Source of the DNA: Sphingomonas yunnanensis
GTDB taxonomy: Bacteria; Pseudomonadota; Alphaproteobacteria; Sphingomonadales; Sphingomonadaceae
DNA length: 33,942 bases
Assembly: GCF_019898765.1 (NCBI RefSeq)
Contig: NZ_JAIOKB010000013.1
Location: forward strand, 1 to 33,942
Reading direction: 5' to 3'
Within the stretch, counting starts at the first letter, position 1. Each line of letters opens with the position of its first letter. Below are positions 7,969 through 16,265 of the stretch, one piece after another. The notes beneath the pieces are model-generated. The model made no database searches. It worked only from the letters and a program-made list of their open reading frames with translations, and had not been told where the DNA came from. Position numbers and translations under genes: made by a program.

Positions 7969-8440
7969 GCCACAGCGGGCCGCCACGCGCGGCCTCGCGC
8001 CAGTCGAGCGCCTCCTCGCTCACGCCCGGCACGTAGCGCCACGGATCGACGGTGCGTACCTTGCCCGCGCGATAGCGAACCGGGTGCGGGGTGGCGATCG
8101 CGAGCCGGTGCTCCAGCGCGGTGGCGGCGAGCAAGGCGTCGCGCGGCTCGGCATAGCCCAGCGTCGCGGCGCGGCACGCCACGGCGGCGTCGATCGAGAG
8201 CACGCGGCCGTCGAAGGCGCGCGGGACGATCTCCTCGGCCCAGCCGCGCGCCGCCGCCGCCGCGGCCTGGTCGACCCGCCCGATCTGCACTGCCGCGGCG
8301 ACCAGCTCGCCGAGCGTCAGCGCCGAGACGAACAGCGCGGTGCGCGTCTGCGCCGCCGCCCAGGCCGCCACCGCGGGATCGCACGTCCCTGCCCTGGCAC
8401 CGCGCAGCGCCCAGACGAGCTCGGTGTCGAGCAGGTGCAT
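7943..8440 (-). CDS. vapC: PIN-domain toxin (VapC family)
   Basis: 165 aa. It begins MHLLDTELVWALR, the standard PIN start with the first acidic residue D5; E45 lies in TLGELV, and D101 in PRDALLAATALE. The fourth position, normally Asp in TxNxxDF, appears to be Arg in ATPHPVRYRAG, followed by the usual V-x-V-D/N-P-W ending. VapC toxins are Mg-dependent RNases acting on tRNA or rRNA. The protein is longer than the usual 130-140 aa, with a C-terminal extension of about 30 aa after DPWRYV. It starts one base inside the antitoxin stop codon (TGATG). It is convergent with, and overlaps, the halogenase gene. Confidence 0.85.
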   Translation of the reverse strand: MHLLDTELVWALRGARAGTCDPAVAAWAAAQTRTALFVSALTLGELVAAAVQIGRVDQAAAAAARGWAEEIVPRAFDGRVLSIDAAVACRAATLGYAEPRDALLAATALEHRLAIATPHPVRYRAGKVRTVDPWRYVPGVSEEALDWREAARGGPLWLRSLFARG

Positions 8441-8673
8441 CAGCGCGCCCAGCGCGTGATCGCGCGCCAGTCGGGCTCGACCGCCACCGGCTCGGGCGCG
8501 GCGAGCTGGTCGGCGAGGGTGTCGGCTTGGCCGGCGAGCTGACGGAACGACTCGAAGCTGAGCAGCACGTGGGTCGGCCGCCCGCGATCGGTGATGAGGA
8601 CGGGTTCTTGCGCGGCGAGTCGCTTGGCCTGGCTTACGTCCTGATTGAACGCGCGGCTGGAGAGCGTGCGCAT
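8440..8673 (-). CDS. Phd/YefM-family antitoxin
   Basis: 77 aa. The N-terminal half has the Phd DNA-binding fold: SSRAFNQDVSQAKRLA, then PVLITDRGRPTHVLLS and FESFRQL. The acidic/alanine-rich C-terminus ends in PDWRAITRWAR and would bind and inhibit the toxin. The start is ATG 8673, the family's normal start; the frame is open further upstream without support. It couples to vapC through TGATG. Such antitoxins repress their own operon; an imperfect CTCAA...TTGAG inverted repeat just upstream (about 8682-8705) could be the operator, which is a guess. Confidence 0.85.
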   Translation of the reverse strand: MRTLSSRAFNQDVSQAKRLAAQEPVLITDRGRPTHVLLSFESFRQLAGQADTLADQLAAPEPVAVEPDWRAITRWAR

Positions 8674-8864
8674 ACCCTGTCTCAACCTCGCGACGTACCT
8701 TGAGAAACGTAGGCACGTTACTACAACGTGGCGCGTCCGCAACGCTTCTCGTCTCCGGCCGATAAATCGCGCCGCCGGCGCGCGCTAAGCCTTGCGCACG
8801 CGGCCGCGCCGGCCTTCTCTCCGCGGGGACGAGAGCGGGCGCATGCCCGCCGGGGGAGGGCAGG

Positions 8865-10235
8865 ATGAGCGGCTGGCTGCAAAGCCTGGGAAACATAGTG
8901 GCGAACGTGCTCGAACCGCACGGCCCCGCCACTGCCGCCGCGGCGCACAGCTACGCGCCCGGTGACTTCTCGATCCACTTCTTCCTCCAGCTCGCGGTGA
9001 TCCTGGTGGCCTGCCGGGTGATCGGCTGGCTCGGGCAGAAGCTGCTCGGACAGCCGCAGGTGGTCGGCGAGATGATCGCCGGCGTGGTGCTCGGGCCCTC
9101 GCTGCTCGGGCTGCTCTTCCCCGGGCTCCAGGGCGGGATCTTTCCGAGAGAGACCAAGAACGTCCTCTACGCCGGCGCGCAGCTGGGCGTAGGCCTCTAC
9201 ATGTTCCTGGTCGGCACCACGCTGCGGCTCGACCATTTCCGCACCAAGGCGCGCAGCGCCTCGTTCGTGTCGATGGCGGGGATCGCGGCGCCGTTCCTCA
9301 TCGCAGTGCTGATCACCCCTTTCCTGCTCGGCGTGCCCGGACTGTTCGCGAGCGGGATCAGCCAGGCGAACGCGACGCTGTTCCTCGGCGCCTGCATCGC
9401 GCTCACCGCCTTCCCGATGCTGGCGCGCATCATCAACGAGCGCGGGCTGGCGGACAGCGCGCTCGGCACGCTGTCGCTCACCGCGGGCGCGTTCGACGAC
9501 GCCTGCTCCTGGTGCGTGCTGGCGGTGGTGCTCGCCACCTTCGGCGGCGGCGCGGGCGTGGCGATCCTGGCGATCGGCGGCGGGCTGCTGTGGGCGCTGT
9601 TCGTCGTGCTCGCCGGGCCACGGCTGCTCGCCCCGCTCGCGCGCAAGGTCGAGCGCGAGGGCGAATTGAGCCTCACCAGCTTCGCGATCGTGATGATCGC
9701 CTTCTGCTTCTCCGCCTTCCTGATGGACGTGGTCGGCATCCACGCGATCTTCGGCGGCTTCATCCTGGGGACGGTGATGCCGCGCGGGCTGCTCACCGCC
9801 GAGATCAAGCGCAAGCTCGAGCCCCTCACCGTGGTGCTGCTGCTGCCGATGTTCTTCACCTACTCGGGGCTGAACACGCGGATGGATATGGTGAACTCCG
9901 CCGAGCTGCTGCTGATCGCGCTGGGCGTGCTCGCCGCCTCGGTGATCGCCAAGGGCGGCGCCTGCTATCTCGCGGCGCGGCTCTCCGGCGAGGACAATCG
10001 CACCGCGCTGGGGATCGGCGCGCTGATGAACTCGCGCGGACTGATGGAGCTGATCATCATCAACATCGGGCTGCAGAAGGGGATCATCGGCCCGACGCTG
10101 TTCTCGATGCTGGTGCTGATGGCGATCGTGACGACGATGATGGCGAGCCCCCTGTTCGAGCTCTTCTACGGCCGCCGCGGGCGCGAGAGCGGCGAGCTGG
10201 CGCGACTCGACCGGAGCTACGCCGAGGTGGGCTGA
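8865..10235 (+). CDS. CPA2-family cation:proton antiporter
   Basis: 456 aa integral inner-membrane protein with about 12 hydrophobic segments. Family signatures are QVVGEMIAGVVLGPSLLG in the second helix, TAFPMLARIINERGL in TM5 and the ion-binding AGAFDDACSW (DD motif) in TM6, plus GIHAIFGGFILGTVMPR. It exchanges Na+ or K+ for H+. There is no C-terminal RCK/TrkA-N or Usp domain, so it is the short Kef/NapA-like type without nucleotide gating. Start ATG with GGAGGGCAGG just upstream. It stands alone on this strand, divergent from phd-vapC. Confidence 0.9.
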   Translation: MSGWLQSLGNIVANVLEPHGPATAAAAHSYAPGDFSIHFFLQLAVILVACRVIGWLGQKLLGQPQVVGEMIAGVVLGPSLLGLLFPGLQGGIFPRETKNVLYAGAQLGVGLYMFLVGTTLRLDHFRTKARSASFVSMAGIAAPFLIAVLITPFLLGVPGLFASGISQANATLFLGACIALTAFPMLARIINERGLADSALGTLSLTAGAFDDACSWCVLAVVLATFGGGAGVAILAIGGGLLWALFVVLAGPRLLAPLARKVEREGELSLTSFAIVMIAFCFSAFLMDVVGIHAIFGGFILGTVMPRGLLTAEIKRKLEPLTVVLLLPMFFTYSGLNTRMDMVNSAELLLIALGVLAASVIAKGGACYLAARLSGEDNRTALGIGALMNSRGLMELIIINIGLQKGIIGPTLFSMLVLMAIVTTMMASPLFELFYGRRGRESGELARLDRSYAEVG

Positions 10236-10450
10236 GCCGGCGGCGCGCCGGCGAGGCGAGGGTCGCCACGCCGGGTCAGCGGGGCGCGACGGGAAGCCGC
10301 GACGGCACAACGGGCTAGGCCGCGGCGGGGCGGCGCCGTTGATGGCTAGCGTGGCCTTAATCTTGAAGCGTGCGGGTGGCACCGCGACACCCCCGCCATG
10401 CGCTGCCGTCTCCTCTCCCCCGCCCCGCCCCCCTCTGCCCGGGCGCGTCC

Positions 10451-11227
10451 GTGGTAAGGGGCGTCGCACGCAAGTCGCGTCGGCTCCTCCACTGGGTCGT
10501 GCCGATCGTCGCGGCGCTGCCGATCCTCTTCTACGTCGGGGGCGTGCTGCTGAGCCTCGGGGCGTTCGCGCCGGCGGGGATCGCGGCGCTCGGCGCGTTC
10601 GATCTGTCCGAGGTAGCGACCGCCGGCTGGCTCAATCTCGGCGCGGCGCTGCTGATCCTCGCGGCGGTCTGGGTGATCGCGGCGACGTTGGTCTGGCCGA
10701 TCTCGGAGCTGCTGACGAGCGGGCTGGTCGAGCGGGCGCCGCGCTCCAGCGTCTTCGCCGCCGAGATCATCGGCATCGCGCTCTGCGCTTATGCCATCGC
10801 CTCGGTCGACGGCGTGTTCCGACTGCTCATCGCGGTGTTCGCGACCTTGATCATCGTCGCGCTGGCGGCGGCGCAGCTGACCCGCAGCGAAACGGTGAAG
10901 CAGGCGCGGGTCCGCCCGCTCGGCTGGTTCCTGCTGTGCTTCAGCGCGACGATCGGACTGGTCGCGCTCGGCGAGGCGGCCTCTCCCTTCGGCGCCAGCG
11001 CGCCGTCGCGTGCGGCGGCGCTGTTCGCCACGCCCTGGGGCCAGCGCTGCGTCTACCCGGTGCTGATCGGGCACGCGCGGCTGCTCTACGTCGATGGCGA
11101 CCGCCTGTTCCTCTCCGATTACGAGAGCCGCAGCGTGCTCCAGGTCGGGCAGGTGCCGTCAGGCGTCGCGCTCCGGCGCCGCGCACCCGCCTGCGCGCGC
11201 CTCACGCCCGTCGCGCCGGCTCGTTGA
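10451..11227 (+). CDS. Hypothetical membrane protein
   Basis: About 258 aa from GTG 10451. I do not recognise the family. It has five predicted membrane helices (near residues 14-36, 57-79, 95-112, 118-140 and 155-175 counted from this start) and a hydrophilic C-terminus with HARLLYVDGDRLFLSDYESR, which could be a small extracytoplasmic or cytoplasmic domain. The frame is open upstream to GTG 10370, but the added 27 residues are a Pro/Arg-rich stretch that looks like untranslated GC-rich DNA. No clear ribosome-binding site precedes either start. The stop is 6 bp from the lldD stop, so the two genes converge without a spacer. Confidence 0.6.
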   Translation: MVRGVARKSRRLLHWVVPIVAALPILFYVGGVLLSLGAFAPAGIAALGAFDLSEVATAGWLNLGAALLILAAVWVIAATLVWPISELLTSGLVERAPRSSVFAAEIIGIALCAYAIASVDGVFRLLIAVFATLIIVALAAAQLTRSETVKQARVRPLGWFLLCFSATIGLVALGEAASPFGASAPSRAAALFATPWGQRCVYPVLIGHARLLYVDGDRLFLSDYESRSVLQVGQVPSGVALRRRAPACARLTPVAPAR

Positions 11228-11233
11228 CCGCGC

Positions 11234-12382
11234 TCAGTCGCGCACGAGCACGTCGGGTCCGATCGCCGCGACGTTGGTGCAGCCGGTGAGCGCCATGGCG
11301 ACGCGCATCTCGGCCTCGATCAGCGCCAGCATCCGCGCCACGCCCGCCTCGCCGCCTGCCGCAAGCGCGTAGGCCCAGGCGCGGCCGAGCAGCACGCCGC
11401 GCGCGCCGAGCGCGAGCATCCGCACCACGTCGAGCCCGGTGCGCACGCCGCCGTCCGCCAGCACGGTGAGCCGATCGCCCACCGCTGCCGCGATCGCGGG
11501 CAAGGCACGCGCCGTCGAGGGCGTGCCGTCGAGCTGGCGGCCGCCGTGGTTGGACACCACCAGCCCGTCCGCGCCGAGCGCCGCCGCCTCGCGCGCGTCC
11601 TCGGCGTCGAGCACGCCCTTGAGGATCAGCGGCCCGTCCCACTCCTGGCGCACCCAATCGAGGTCGCGCCACGTCACGGTAGGGTCGAAATTGTCGCGCA
11701 TCCAGCCGAGGAAGTCCTCCAATCCGCTCGCGTTGCCGAGCACCGGCGCGACATTGCCGAGCTGGTGCGGCCGGCCGTGGACACCGACGTCCCATGCCCA
11801 GCGCGGATGGCGCAGCGCCTGGCCGAAGCGCCGCGCCGCGCCGCGCCAGCCGCTCGCTCCCGCCAGTCCGGAACGATAGTCGCGGTAGCGTGAACCCGGC
11901 ACTGGCATGTCCACCGTGAACACCAGGGCGCTGCACCGCGCCGCGCGCGCCTGGGCGAGCAGGTCGCGCATGAAGCCGCGGTCGCGGATCATGTAGAGCT
12001 GGAACCAGAAGGGCCGGGTGGTGCCGCGCGCCACCTCGTCGATCGGGCAGGCCGAGACCGTCGAGAGGCAGAAGGGGACGCCCGCCCTCTCCGCCGCGCG
12101 CGCCGCCTGCACCTCGCCGCGGCGCGCGTTCATCCCCGCCAGCCCGATCGGCGCCAGCGCCACCGGCAGCGCCATGCGCTGGCCGAACAGCTCGGTGGCG
12201 GGATCGAGCGTGCCGATGTCGCGCAGCACGCGCTGGCGCAGCGCGATCGCCTCGAGATCGGCGACGTTCCGCCGCAGCGTCGTCTCGCTGTACGACCCGC
12301 CGTCGATATATTCGAACAGGAAAGGCGGCAGGCGGCGCCGCGCGAGCTCGCGGAAATCAAGGGTGGAAGCGACGATTGTCAT
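11234..12382 (-). CDS. lldD: L-lactate dehydrogenase (FMN-dependent, quinone-linked)
   Basis: 382 aa, close in length and sequence to E. coli LldD (396 aa): RRLPPFLFEYIDGGSYSE at the start, MALPVALAPIGLAGM, RPFWFQLYMIRDRGFM, HPRWAWDVGVHGRPH and NFDPTVTWRDLDW. The FMN site and catalytic residues are present: K255 (LILKG), H279 and R282 in SNHGGRQLDG. It oxidises L-lactate to pyruvate and passes electrons to the respiratory chain at the membrane. The start ATG 12382 matches the normal LldD N-terminus. It is divergent from the hydrolase gene at 12500 with a 117-bp shared control region. No lldP or lldR is adjacent. Confidence 0.93.
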   Translation of the reverse strand: MTIVASTLDFRELARRRLPPFLFEYIDGGSYSETTLRRNVADLEAIALRQRVLRDIGTLDPATELFGQRMALPVALAPIGLAGMNARRGEVQAARAAERAGVPFCLSTVSACPIDEVARGTTRPFWFQLYMIRDRGFMRDLLAQARAARCSALVFTVDMPVPGSRYRDYRSGLAGASGWRGAARRFGQALRHPRWAWDVGVHGRPHQLGNVAPVLGNASGLEDFLGWMRDNFDPTVTWRDLDWVRQEWDGPLILKGVLDAEDAREAAALGADGLVVSNHGGRQLDGTPSTARALPAIAAAVGDRLTVLADGGVRTGLDVVRMLALGARGVLLGRAWAYALAAGGEAGVARMLALIEAEMRVAMALTGCTNVAAIGPDVLVRD

Positions 12383-12499
12383 GAGGTTCGGGTTCACGAA
12401 GGCGGTGGCGCGCTGTAGCGCATAGGTGCAACCTGCATCCACTGGCGCCGGAAGGCAATGTCCGCGCCGCCGCTTCCTCCAGCCCTCGAGGTGATCACG

Positions 12500-13363
12500 A
12501 TGAAACTCTGCCGCTACGGTGCGAAGGGCGCCGAGAAGCCCGCGCTGGTCGACGCCGATGGCGCGCTGCGCGACCTGTCGGGCGTGATCGCCGACCTCGG
12601 CGGCATCGAGCTAGCGCCCGCCGCGCTCGCGCGCCTGGCCGCGCTCGATCCCGCGACGCTGCCGCTGGTGGAGGGCGCGCCGCGCTACGGCGTGCCGGTC
12701 GCGGGATCGCAGAAGTTCATCGCGATCGGGCTCAACTATGCGGACCATGCCGCCGAGTCGAACCTGCCGATCCCATCCGAGCCGGTGGTCTTCAACAAAT
12801 GGGTCAACTGCCTTCAGGGCGCCAACGACCCAGTGGTGATCCCGCGCGACAGCAGGAAGACCGACTGGGAGGTCGAGCTCGGCGTCGTGATCGGCACGCG
12901 CGCCAGCTATGTCGACGAGGCCGAGGCGCTCGACCATGTCGCCGGCTACGTCGTCGTCAACGACGTGTCCGAGCGGCACTGGCAGCAGGAGCGCGGGCCG
13001 ACGTGGGACAAGGGCAAGGGCTTCCCCACCTTCGGCCCGGTCGGGCCGTGGCTCGTCACCGCTGACGAGGTGGGCGACCCGCAGCAGCTCGGCCTATGGC
13101 TGTCGGTCAACGGCAAGCGCGTGCAGGACGGGTCGACCGCTACGATGATCTTCACCGTCGCGCAGATCGTCGCCTACTGCTCGCAGTTCATGACGCTGGA
13201 GCCCGGTGACATCATCACCACCGGCACGCCGCCGGGCGTCGGTCTCGGCCAGAAGCCCGAGCCGTGGTACCTCAAGGCCGGCGACGTCGTCGAACTCGGC
13301 ATCGAGAAGCTCGGCGAGCAGCGGCAGGAGTTCGTCGCCTGGTCGCGCGAGGCGATCGGGTAA
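12500..13363 (+). CDS. Fumarylacetoacetate-hydrolase-family protein
   Basis: 287 aa. The FAH fold shows GLNYADHAAE (77-86), the divalent-metal ligands E124 and E126 in DWEVELG, D155 in VVNDVSER, and the TTGTPPGVG loop. Members hydrolyse or decarboxylate acylpyruvates and related keto acids. Length and N-terminus (MKLCRYG) fit the group containing 2,4-diketo-3-deoxy-L-rhamnonate/fuconate hydrolases, which yield pyruvate and L-lactate; ureidoglycolate-lyase-like or other acylpyruvase roles remain possible. The divergent lldD next door would consume that lactate, which supports the sugar-acid reading. The start is ATG 12500, with GAGG 8 nt upstream. Confidence 0.85.
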   Translation: MKLCRYGAKGAEKPALVDADGALRDLSGVIADLGGIELAPAALARLAALDPATLPLVEGAPRYGVPVAGSQKFIAIGLNYADHAAESNLPIPSEPVVFNKWVNCLQGANDPVVIPRDSRKTDWEVELGVVIGTRASYVDEAEALDHVAGYVVVNDVSERHWQQERGPTWDKGKGFPTFGPVGPWLVTADEVGDPQQLGLWLSVNGKRVQDGSTATMIFTVAQIVAYCSQFMTLEPGDIITTGTPPGVGLGQKPEPWYLKAGDVVELGIEKLGEQRQEFVAWSREAIG

Positions 13364-13445
13364 GGTTTGTCTGATCCAGCTCGTTCGACGTCAGCGTGCT
13401 CCGGCGACCGCCGGAGGCCAGGGCCGCCGAGGTCACCGCCTGCCG

Positions 13446-13477
13446 CCCTGGGCTCCCGCGTACGCGGGAGCCCAGGG
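13446..13477. repeat. Perfect 32-bp palindrome
   Basis: The two 16-base halves are exact reverse complements; the centre is CGCGTACGCG and the outer arms are CCCTGGGCTC / GAGCCCAGGG. It lies after the FAH gene and before the convergent ThuA-domain gene. The arms match the GGGCTCCTGC-type elements at 24.0 and 29.6 kb. It may act as a bidirectional transcription end, although no T-tract follows. Confidence 0.8.
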
Positions 13478-13555
13478 GGTTGCCGTTCGACTCCCATCCT
13501 TCATCCCGGACGTCTCGGCGGCAGCAACGCCTGAGTGATGCGAGGCACGGCGGAT

Positions 13556-13572
13556 CCCGGAACAGGTCCGGG
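13556..13572. repeat. Short inverted repeat CCCGGA/TCCGGG
   Basis: CCCGGA (13556-13561) and TCCGGG (13567-13572; the outer bases fold over a short loop). It is the same core as the pair at 23.83 and 23.90 kb (GATCCCGGAACA..TCCGGG), so it is another copy of that dispersed element. With the palindrome at 13446 it fills most of the 260-bp non-coding gap. Confidence 0.65.
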
Positions 13573-13623
13573 AAGACGGAAGAAGATGGAGCGTCCCGAT
13601 GCCCGAGGCGCTCCGCCATCCCG

Positions 13624-14415
13624 CTACTTCGCCGCCGCCCAGCGGATCGCGTTGGTCAGCACGCGGCGGTAATTGGGATCGTCGTAATTGGCCGCGTCAT
13701 GGCCCAATGCCGAGAAGAACACGTGCCCCTTGGCGCGCGGGTTGACCCACATGATCGGGTGCTTGCCCATGCGCAGCTTGTCGCCCGTGCGATAGCTCGC
13801 CTCGTCGACGCGGGCGAGCACCGTCATGCCGTGCTGGCTGGGATCGCCGCTGAACGAATACCATTCGTCGCTCGACGTCCAGGGTAGCTTGACGCCCGCC
13901 ATCACCGGGTGGCGCGGCTGGTCGACCACGATCGTCGCGCGCTGGATGTGATCGGCGCCGTTGGGGTGGCCGATGAACTCGGTGCCGATGATCGTGTCGA
14001 TATACCAGGGCGACTTGTGGCTGTTGTCACCCGCGGCGTGGAGCGCGACCACGCCGCCGCCGCGCGCGACGAAGCGCTGGAACGCGGCCTGCTGCTCGGG
14101 CGTGAGGAACTCGCCCGAGGCGCTGTTGAGCACCACCACCGAGAAATGCTGGAGCATGGCGTCGTTGAAGACCGCGCCGTTCTCGGTCTGGAAGCTTTTC
14201 CGTCCGAGCCCGCGCGCGATGTCGGCGAGTACCTCATTGGAGTGCGAGATATGCTCGAAATGGCGCCAGCCGTTGGTCTTGGAGACGATCAGCACGCCGT
14301 GCTCGATCCCCGCGGGCAGCGTCGGCGGCTCGGTGTCGAGCGTCGGCGTCGGCAGGTGCGGGTCGGGGGCGGCCTGCGCCAGCGCCAGCGCCCCGAGCAT
14401 CGCGATCAGTCGCAT
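13624..14415 (-). CDS. Exported ThuA-domain protein
   Basis: 263 aa. A short signal peptide (MRLIAMLGALALAQA) is followed by a ThuA domain, a glutamine-amidotransferase-like fold first named for trehalose utilisation. Typical pieces are VLIVSKTNGWRH, EVLADIARGLG, VVVLNSASGEFLTPEQQAAF, GGGVVALHAAGDN, IGTEFIGHP, HPVMAGV and the closing GHVFFSALGHDAANYDDP. These proteins are usually tied to carbohydrate metabolism but lack a proven reaction. The start ATG 14415 has AGGAGA upstream; the open frame beyond it is not supported. It follows the esterase by 22 nt and is probably its operon partner. Confidence 0.87.
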   Translation of the reverse strand: MRLIAMLGALALAQAAPDPHLPTPTLDTEPPTLPAGIEHGVLIVSKTNGWRHFEHISHSNEVLADIARGLGRKSFQTENGAVFNDAMLQHFSVVVLNSASGEFLTPEQQAAFQRFVARGGGVVALHAAGDNSHKSPWYIDTIIGTEFIGHPNGADHIQRATIVVDQPRHPVMAGVKLPWTSSDEWYSFSGDPSQHGMTVLARVDEASYRTGDKLRMGKHPIMWVNPRAKGHVFFSALGHDAANYDDPNYRRVLTNAIRWAAAK

Positions 14416-14437
14416 CCCATCTCTCCTGTGCTCATCG

Positions 14438-15871
14438 TTATCGTGTCGGCGTCGCCGCCGCACGCGCCTGGTCGATCTCCGCGCCCCACGGGTCGCGCGT
14501 GACCTCTGTCGTGCCGTCGGCGGAGAAGTCCGCGATCGCGTCGGCGACGCGATCGTAGCGTGGCCAGCGCGGCAGGCCGGCGCCGTTGGGGTCGCCGGCC
14601 TTCACGAAATCGGCGAGATACTGCGCCATGGTCTGCCCCATCGCGACATCACGCGGGCTGGTCTGCGCGCCATATTTGATCGCGGCATTGTCGAAGAAGA
14701 AGGGAATGTCGGTGGCGTGCTGCGCGCCGAGCTTCCCGATCGCGCTGGCGACATAGGAGAAGCGATATTCCCACACCGGCACGCCCTTGGCGGCGAGCCG
14801 CGCGGCCGCGTCGCGCGCACCCGCGATCATATAGCCGGTACGCCCGCCGATATCGGCGCTGGTGGCGCCGATCAGCATCGGCACGCGCGCGAACCGGTCC
14901 TGGTCGTAGGCGGCACCCATATCGACCACCACCGTGCCGTCGACGATCGGGCCCGAGTAGGTCGGCGCGGCGGGGTCACGCGGCGCCATCGAGGCGAGGT
15001 TGAGCCCGGCGATCACCTGCTCGCCCGCCAGCGCGCGCAGCCGCTCGAGCGCGTCGGGCGCGGTGGGGTCGATGCCCTTGCTGCGTGCGAAATTCGCGCC
15101 GATCCGCTCGGCGTCGGCGAGCGCCTTGCCGCTCGGGTCGGGATGACCGTCGCCGCCCGACATGGCGAAGGCCTGGTGGAACAACCCGCGCGCCAGTGGC
15201 GAAGTGACGAGCTGGTGCACCGACATGCCACCCGCGCTCTCGCCGACGATCGTCACCCTGGCCGGGTCGCCGCCGAAGGCCGCGATGTTGCGCTGGACCC
15301 AGTGCAGCGCGGCGATCTGGTCCATCGTGCCATAATTGCCGAGCCGACCGCCGTCGGCGTTCGCCTTGCTCAGCTGCGGCAGCGCGAAACTGCCGAAACG
15401 GCCGAGCCGGTAGTTGAAGCTGACGAACATCACGCCGCGCCTGGCCATGTTGGCGCCGGCATAGGTGGGCGGAGAGGCGCCGCCGTTGACGAAGCCGCCG
15501 CCGTAGATCCACACCAGCACCGGCAGCTTGCCCTTCGCCGCGGCCGGCTTCCACACGTTGGCGTAGAGGCAGTCCTCGGACGGCGTGGTGCCGAGCGGCG
15601 CGGCATCGCTGGGGAAGGGCAGCTGCATACAGTCGGCCGCGTAGCGCGTGGCGTCGCGCACCGTCGTCCAGTGCGCCACCGGCTGGGGCGCGCGCCAGCG
15701 CAGGGCGCCGACCGGCGGGGCGGCGAAGGGAATGCCCTTCCAGCTCGCGATGCCATCCCCCAGCGCGCCGCGCACCGGGCCGGCATCGGTGTTGACCGTC
15801 GGGCCCTGCTGCGCCAGCGCCGGCGCGGCGACGAGCAGCGCGGCCAGCACCGCCACGGTCGGCTTGGTCAT
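14438..15871 (-). CDS. Exported type-B carboxylesterase
   Basis: 477 aa. Signal peptide to about residue 20 (APALAQQ). Family signatures are GIPFAAPPVGALRWRAPQP, EDCLYANVW, the oxyanion hole YGGGFVNGG (123-131) and the nucleophile elbow GESAGG with S212; a His in QHATDIPFFFDN fits the catalytic base. It hydrolyses carboxylic esters outside the cytoplasm; the natural substrate is unknown. The start ATG 15871 has GGAGGA 3 nt upstream, somewhat close. First gene of a two-gene operon with the ThuA-domain protein, so ester-linked carbohydrate is a reasonable but unproven substrate class. Confidence 0.9.
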   Translation of the reverse strand: MTKPTVAVLAALLVAAPALAQQGPTVNTDAGPVRGALGDGIASWKGIPFAAPPVGALRWRAPQPVAHWTTVRDATRYAADCMQLPFPSDAAPLGTTPSEDCLYANVWKPAAAKGKLPVLVWIYGGGFVNGGASPPTYAGANMARRGVMFVSFNYRLGRFGSFALPQLSKANADGGRLGNYGTMDQIAALHWVQRNIAAFGGDPARVTIVGESAGGMSVHQLVTSPLARGLFHQAFAMSGGDGHPDPSGKALADAERIGANFARSKGIDPTAPDALERLRALAGEQVIAGLNLASMAPRDPAAPTYSGPIVDGTVVVDMGAAYDQDRFARVPMLIGATSADIGGRTGYMIAGARDAAARLAAKGVPVWEYRFSYVASAIGKLGAQHATDIPFFFDNAAIKYGAQTSPRDVAMGQTMAQYLADFVKAGDPNGAGLPRWPRYDRVADAIADFSADGTTEVTRDPWGAEIDQARAAATPTR

Positions 15872-16026
15872 CCGTCCTCCTCCCCTCGGCGGCCGTGTCA
15901 TGCCCGGCGCGCCTGACCTACCTTCCCCGCCGCGGCGCCGACGTCAACTGGCGCCAGCGTGACCGACCGCGTCTCCGCCGGTAATTTCTTTCTGCCCTAC
16001 CCGCTTAGCTATTGGTTACGACGGCA

Positions 16027-16053
16027 TTAACCGCGTCCTTAACATTCTGTTAG
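16027..16053. promoter_or_regulatory. TTAA-rich motif, CtrA-box-like
   Basis: TTAA occurs at 16027 and 16039, and TTAG at 16050; TTAA (16039-16042), 7 nt, then TTAG is one base off the CtrA consensus TTAA-N7-TTAA. The same bases form an imperfect inverted repeat (TCCTTAAC...GTTAGGA). It stands about 50-75 bp before the 53-aa gene in an AT-rich patch. Binding by CtrA is only an inference from the motif. Confidence 0.3.
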
Positions 16054-16103
16054 GACTTTTATGACAGATCATCTGCCACAATCACAGCGATAGGAGAGCT
16101 GCC

Positions 16104-16265
16104 GTGGATGATCCGCGTAAGCTCAAGAACGAGCTGGAAGTGGCAGCGCGCGTAGCCGGCTCGCTGACCGACATACGTGCCGCGCAGGAAGTGGAGCGCT
16201 ACATGCGCGAGGTGGAGGCCAAGCTGCGCTTCCCGCCCCGCCCCAGCGCCGACGTGGTGATCTGA
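16104..16265 (+). CDS. Small conserved-looking hydrophilic protein (53 aa)
   Basis: 53 aa starting at GTG 16104, with AGGAGA 6 nt upstream. The sequence begins MDDPRKLKNELEVAAR and continues with a charged, helix-forming region (about 6-42, possible coiled coil), ending in FPPRPSADVVI. I do not recognise it. Support for it being real: a good ribosome-binding site, and a stop codon that overlaps the next start as TGATG, which indicates translational coupling to the GAF protein. No membrane segment or signal peptide. Confidence 0.6.
   Translation: MDDPRKLKNELEVAARVAGSLTDIRAAQEVERYMREVEAKLRFPPRPSADVVI

Noticed and set aside
10370..10450. N-terminal extension of the unknown membrane protein
   Set aside because: Pro/Arg-rich, no ribosome-binding site and precedes the first membrane helix without function.
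8721..10469. Long minus-strand frame opposite the antiporter
   Set aside because: The composition is His/Glu/Gln/Arg-rich antisense of a membrane protein; no domain visible.
13446..13572. Repeat array considered as CRISPR or attachment site
   Set aside because: The elements are isolated palindromes without regular spacers, cas genes or integrase.
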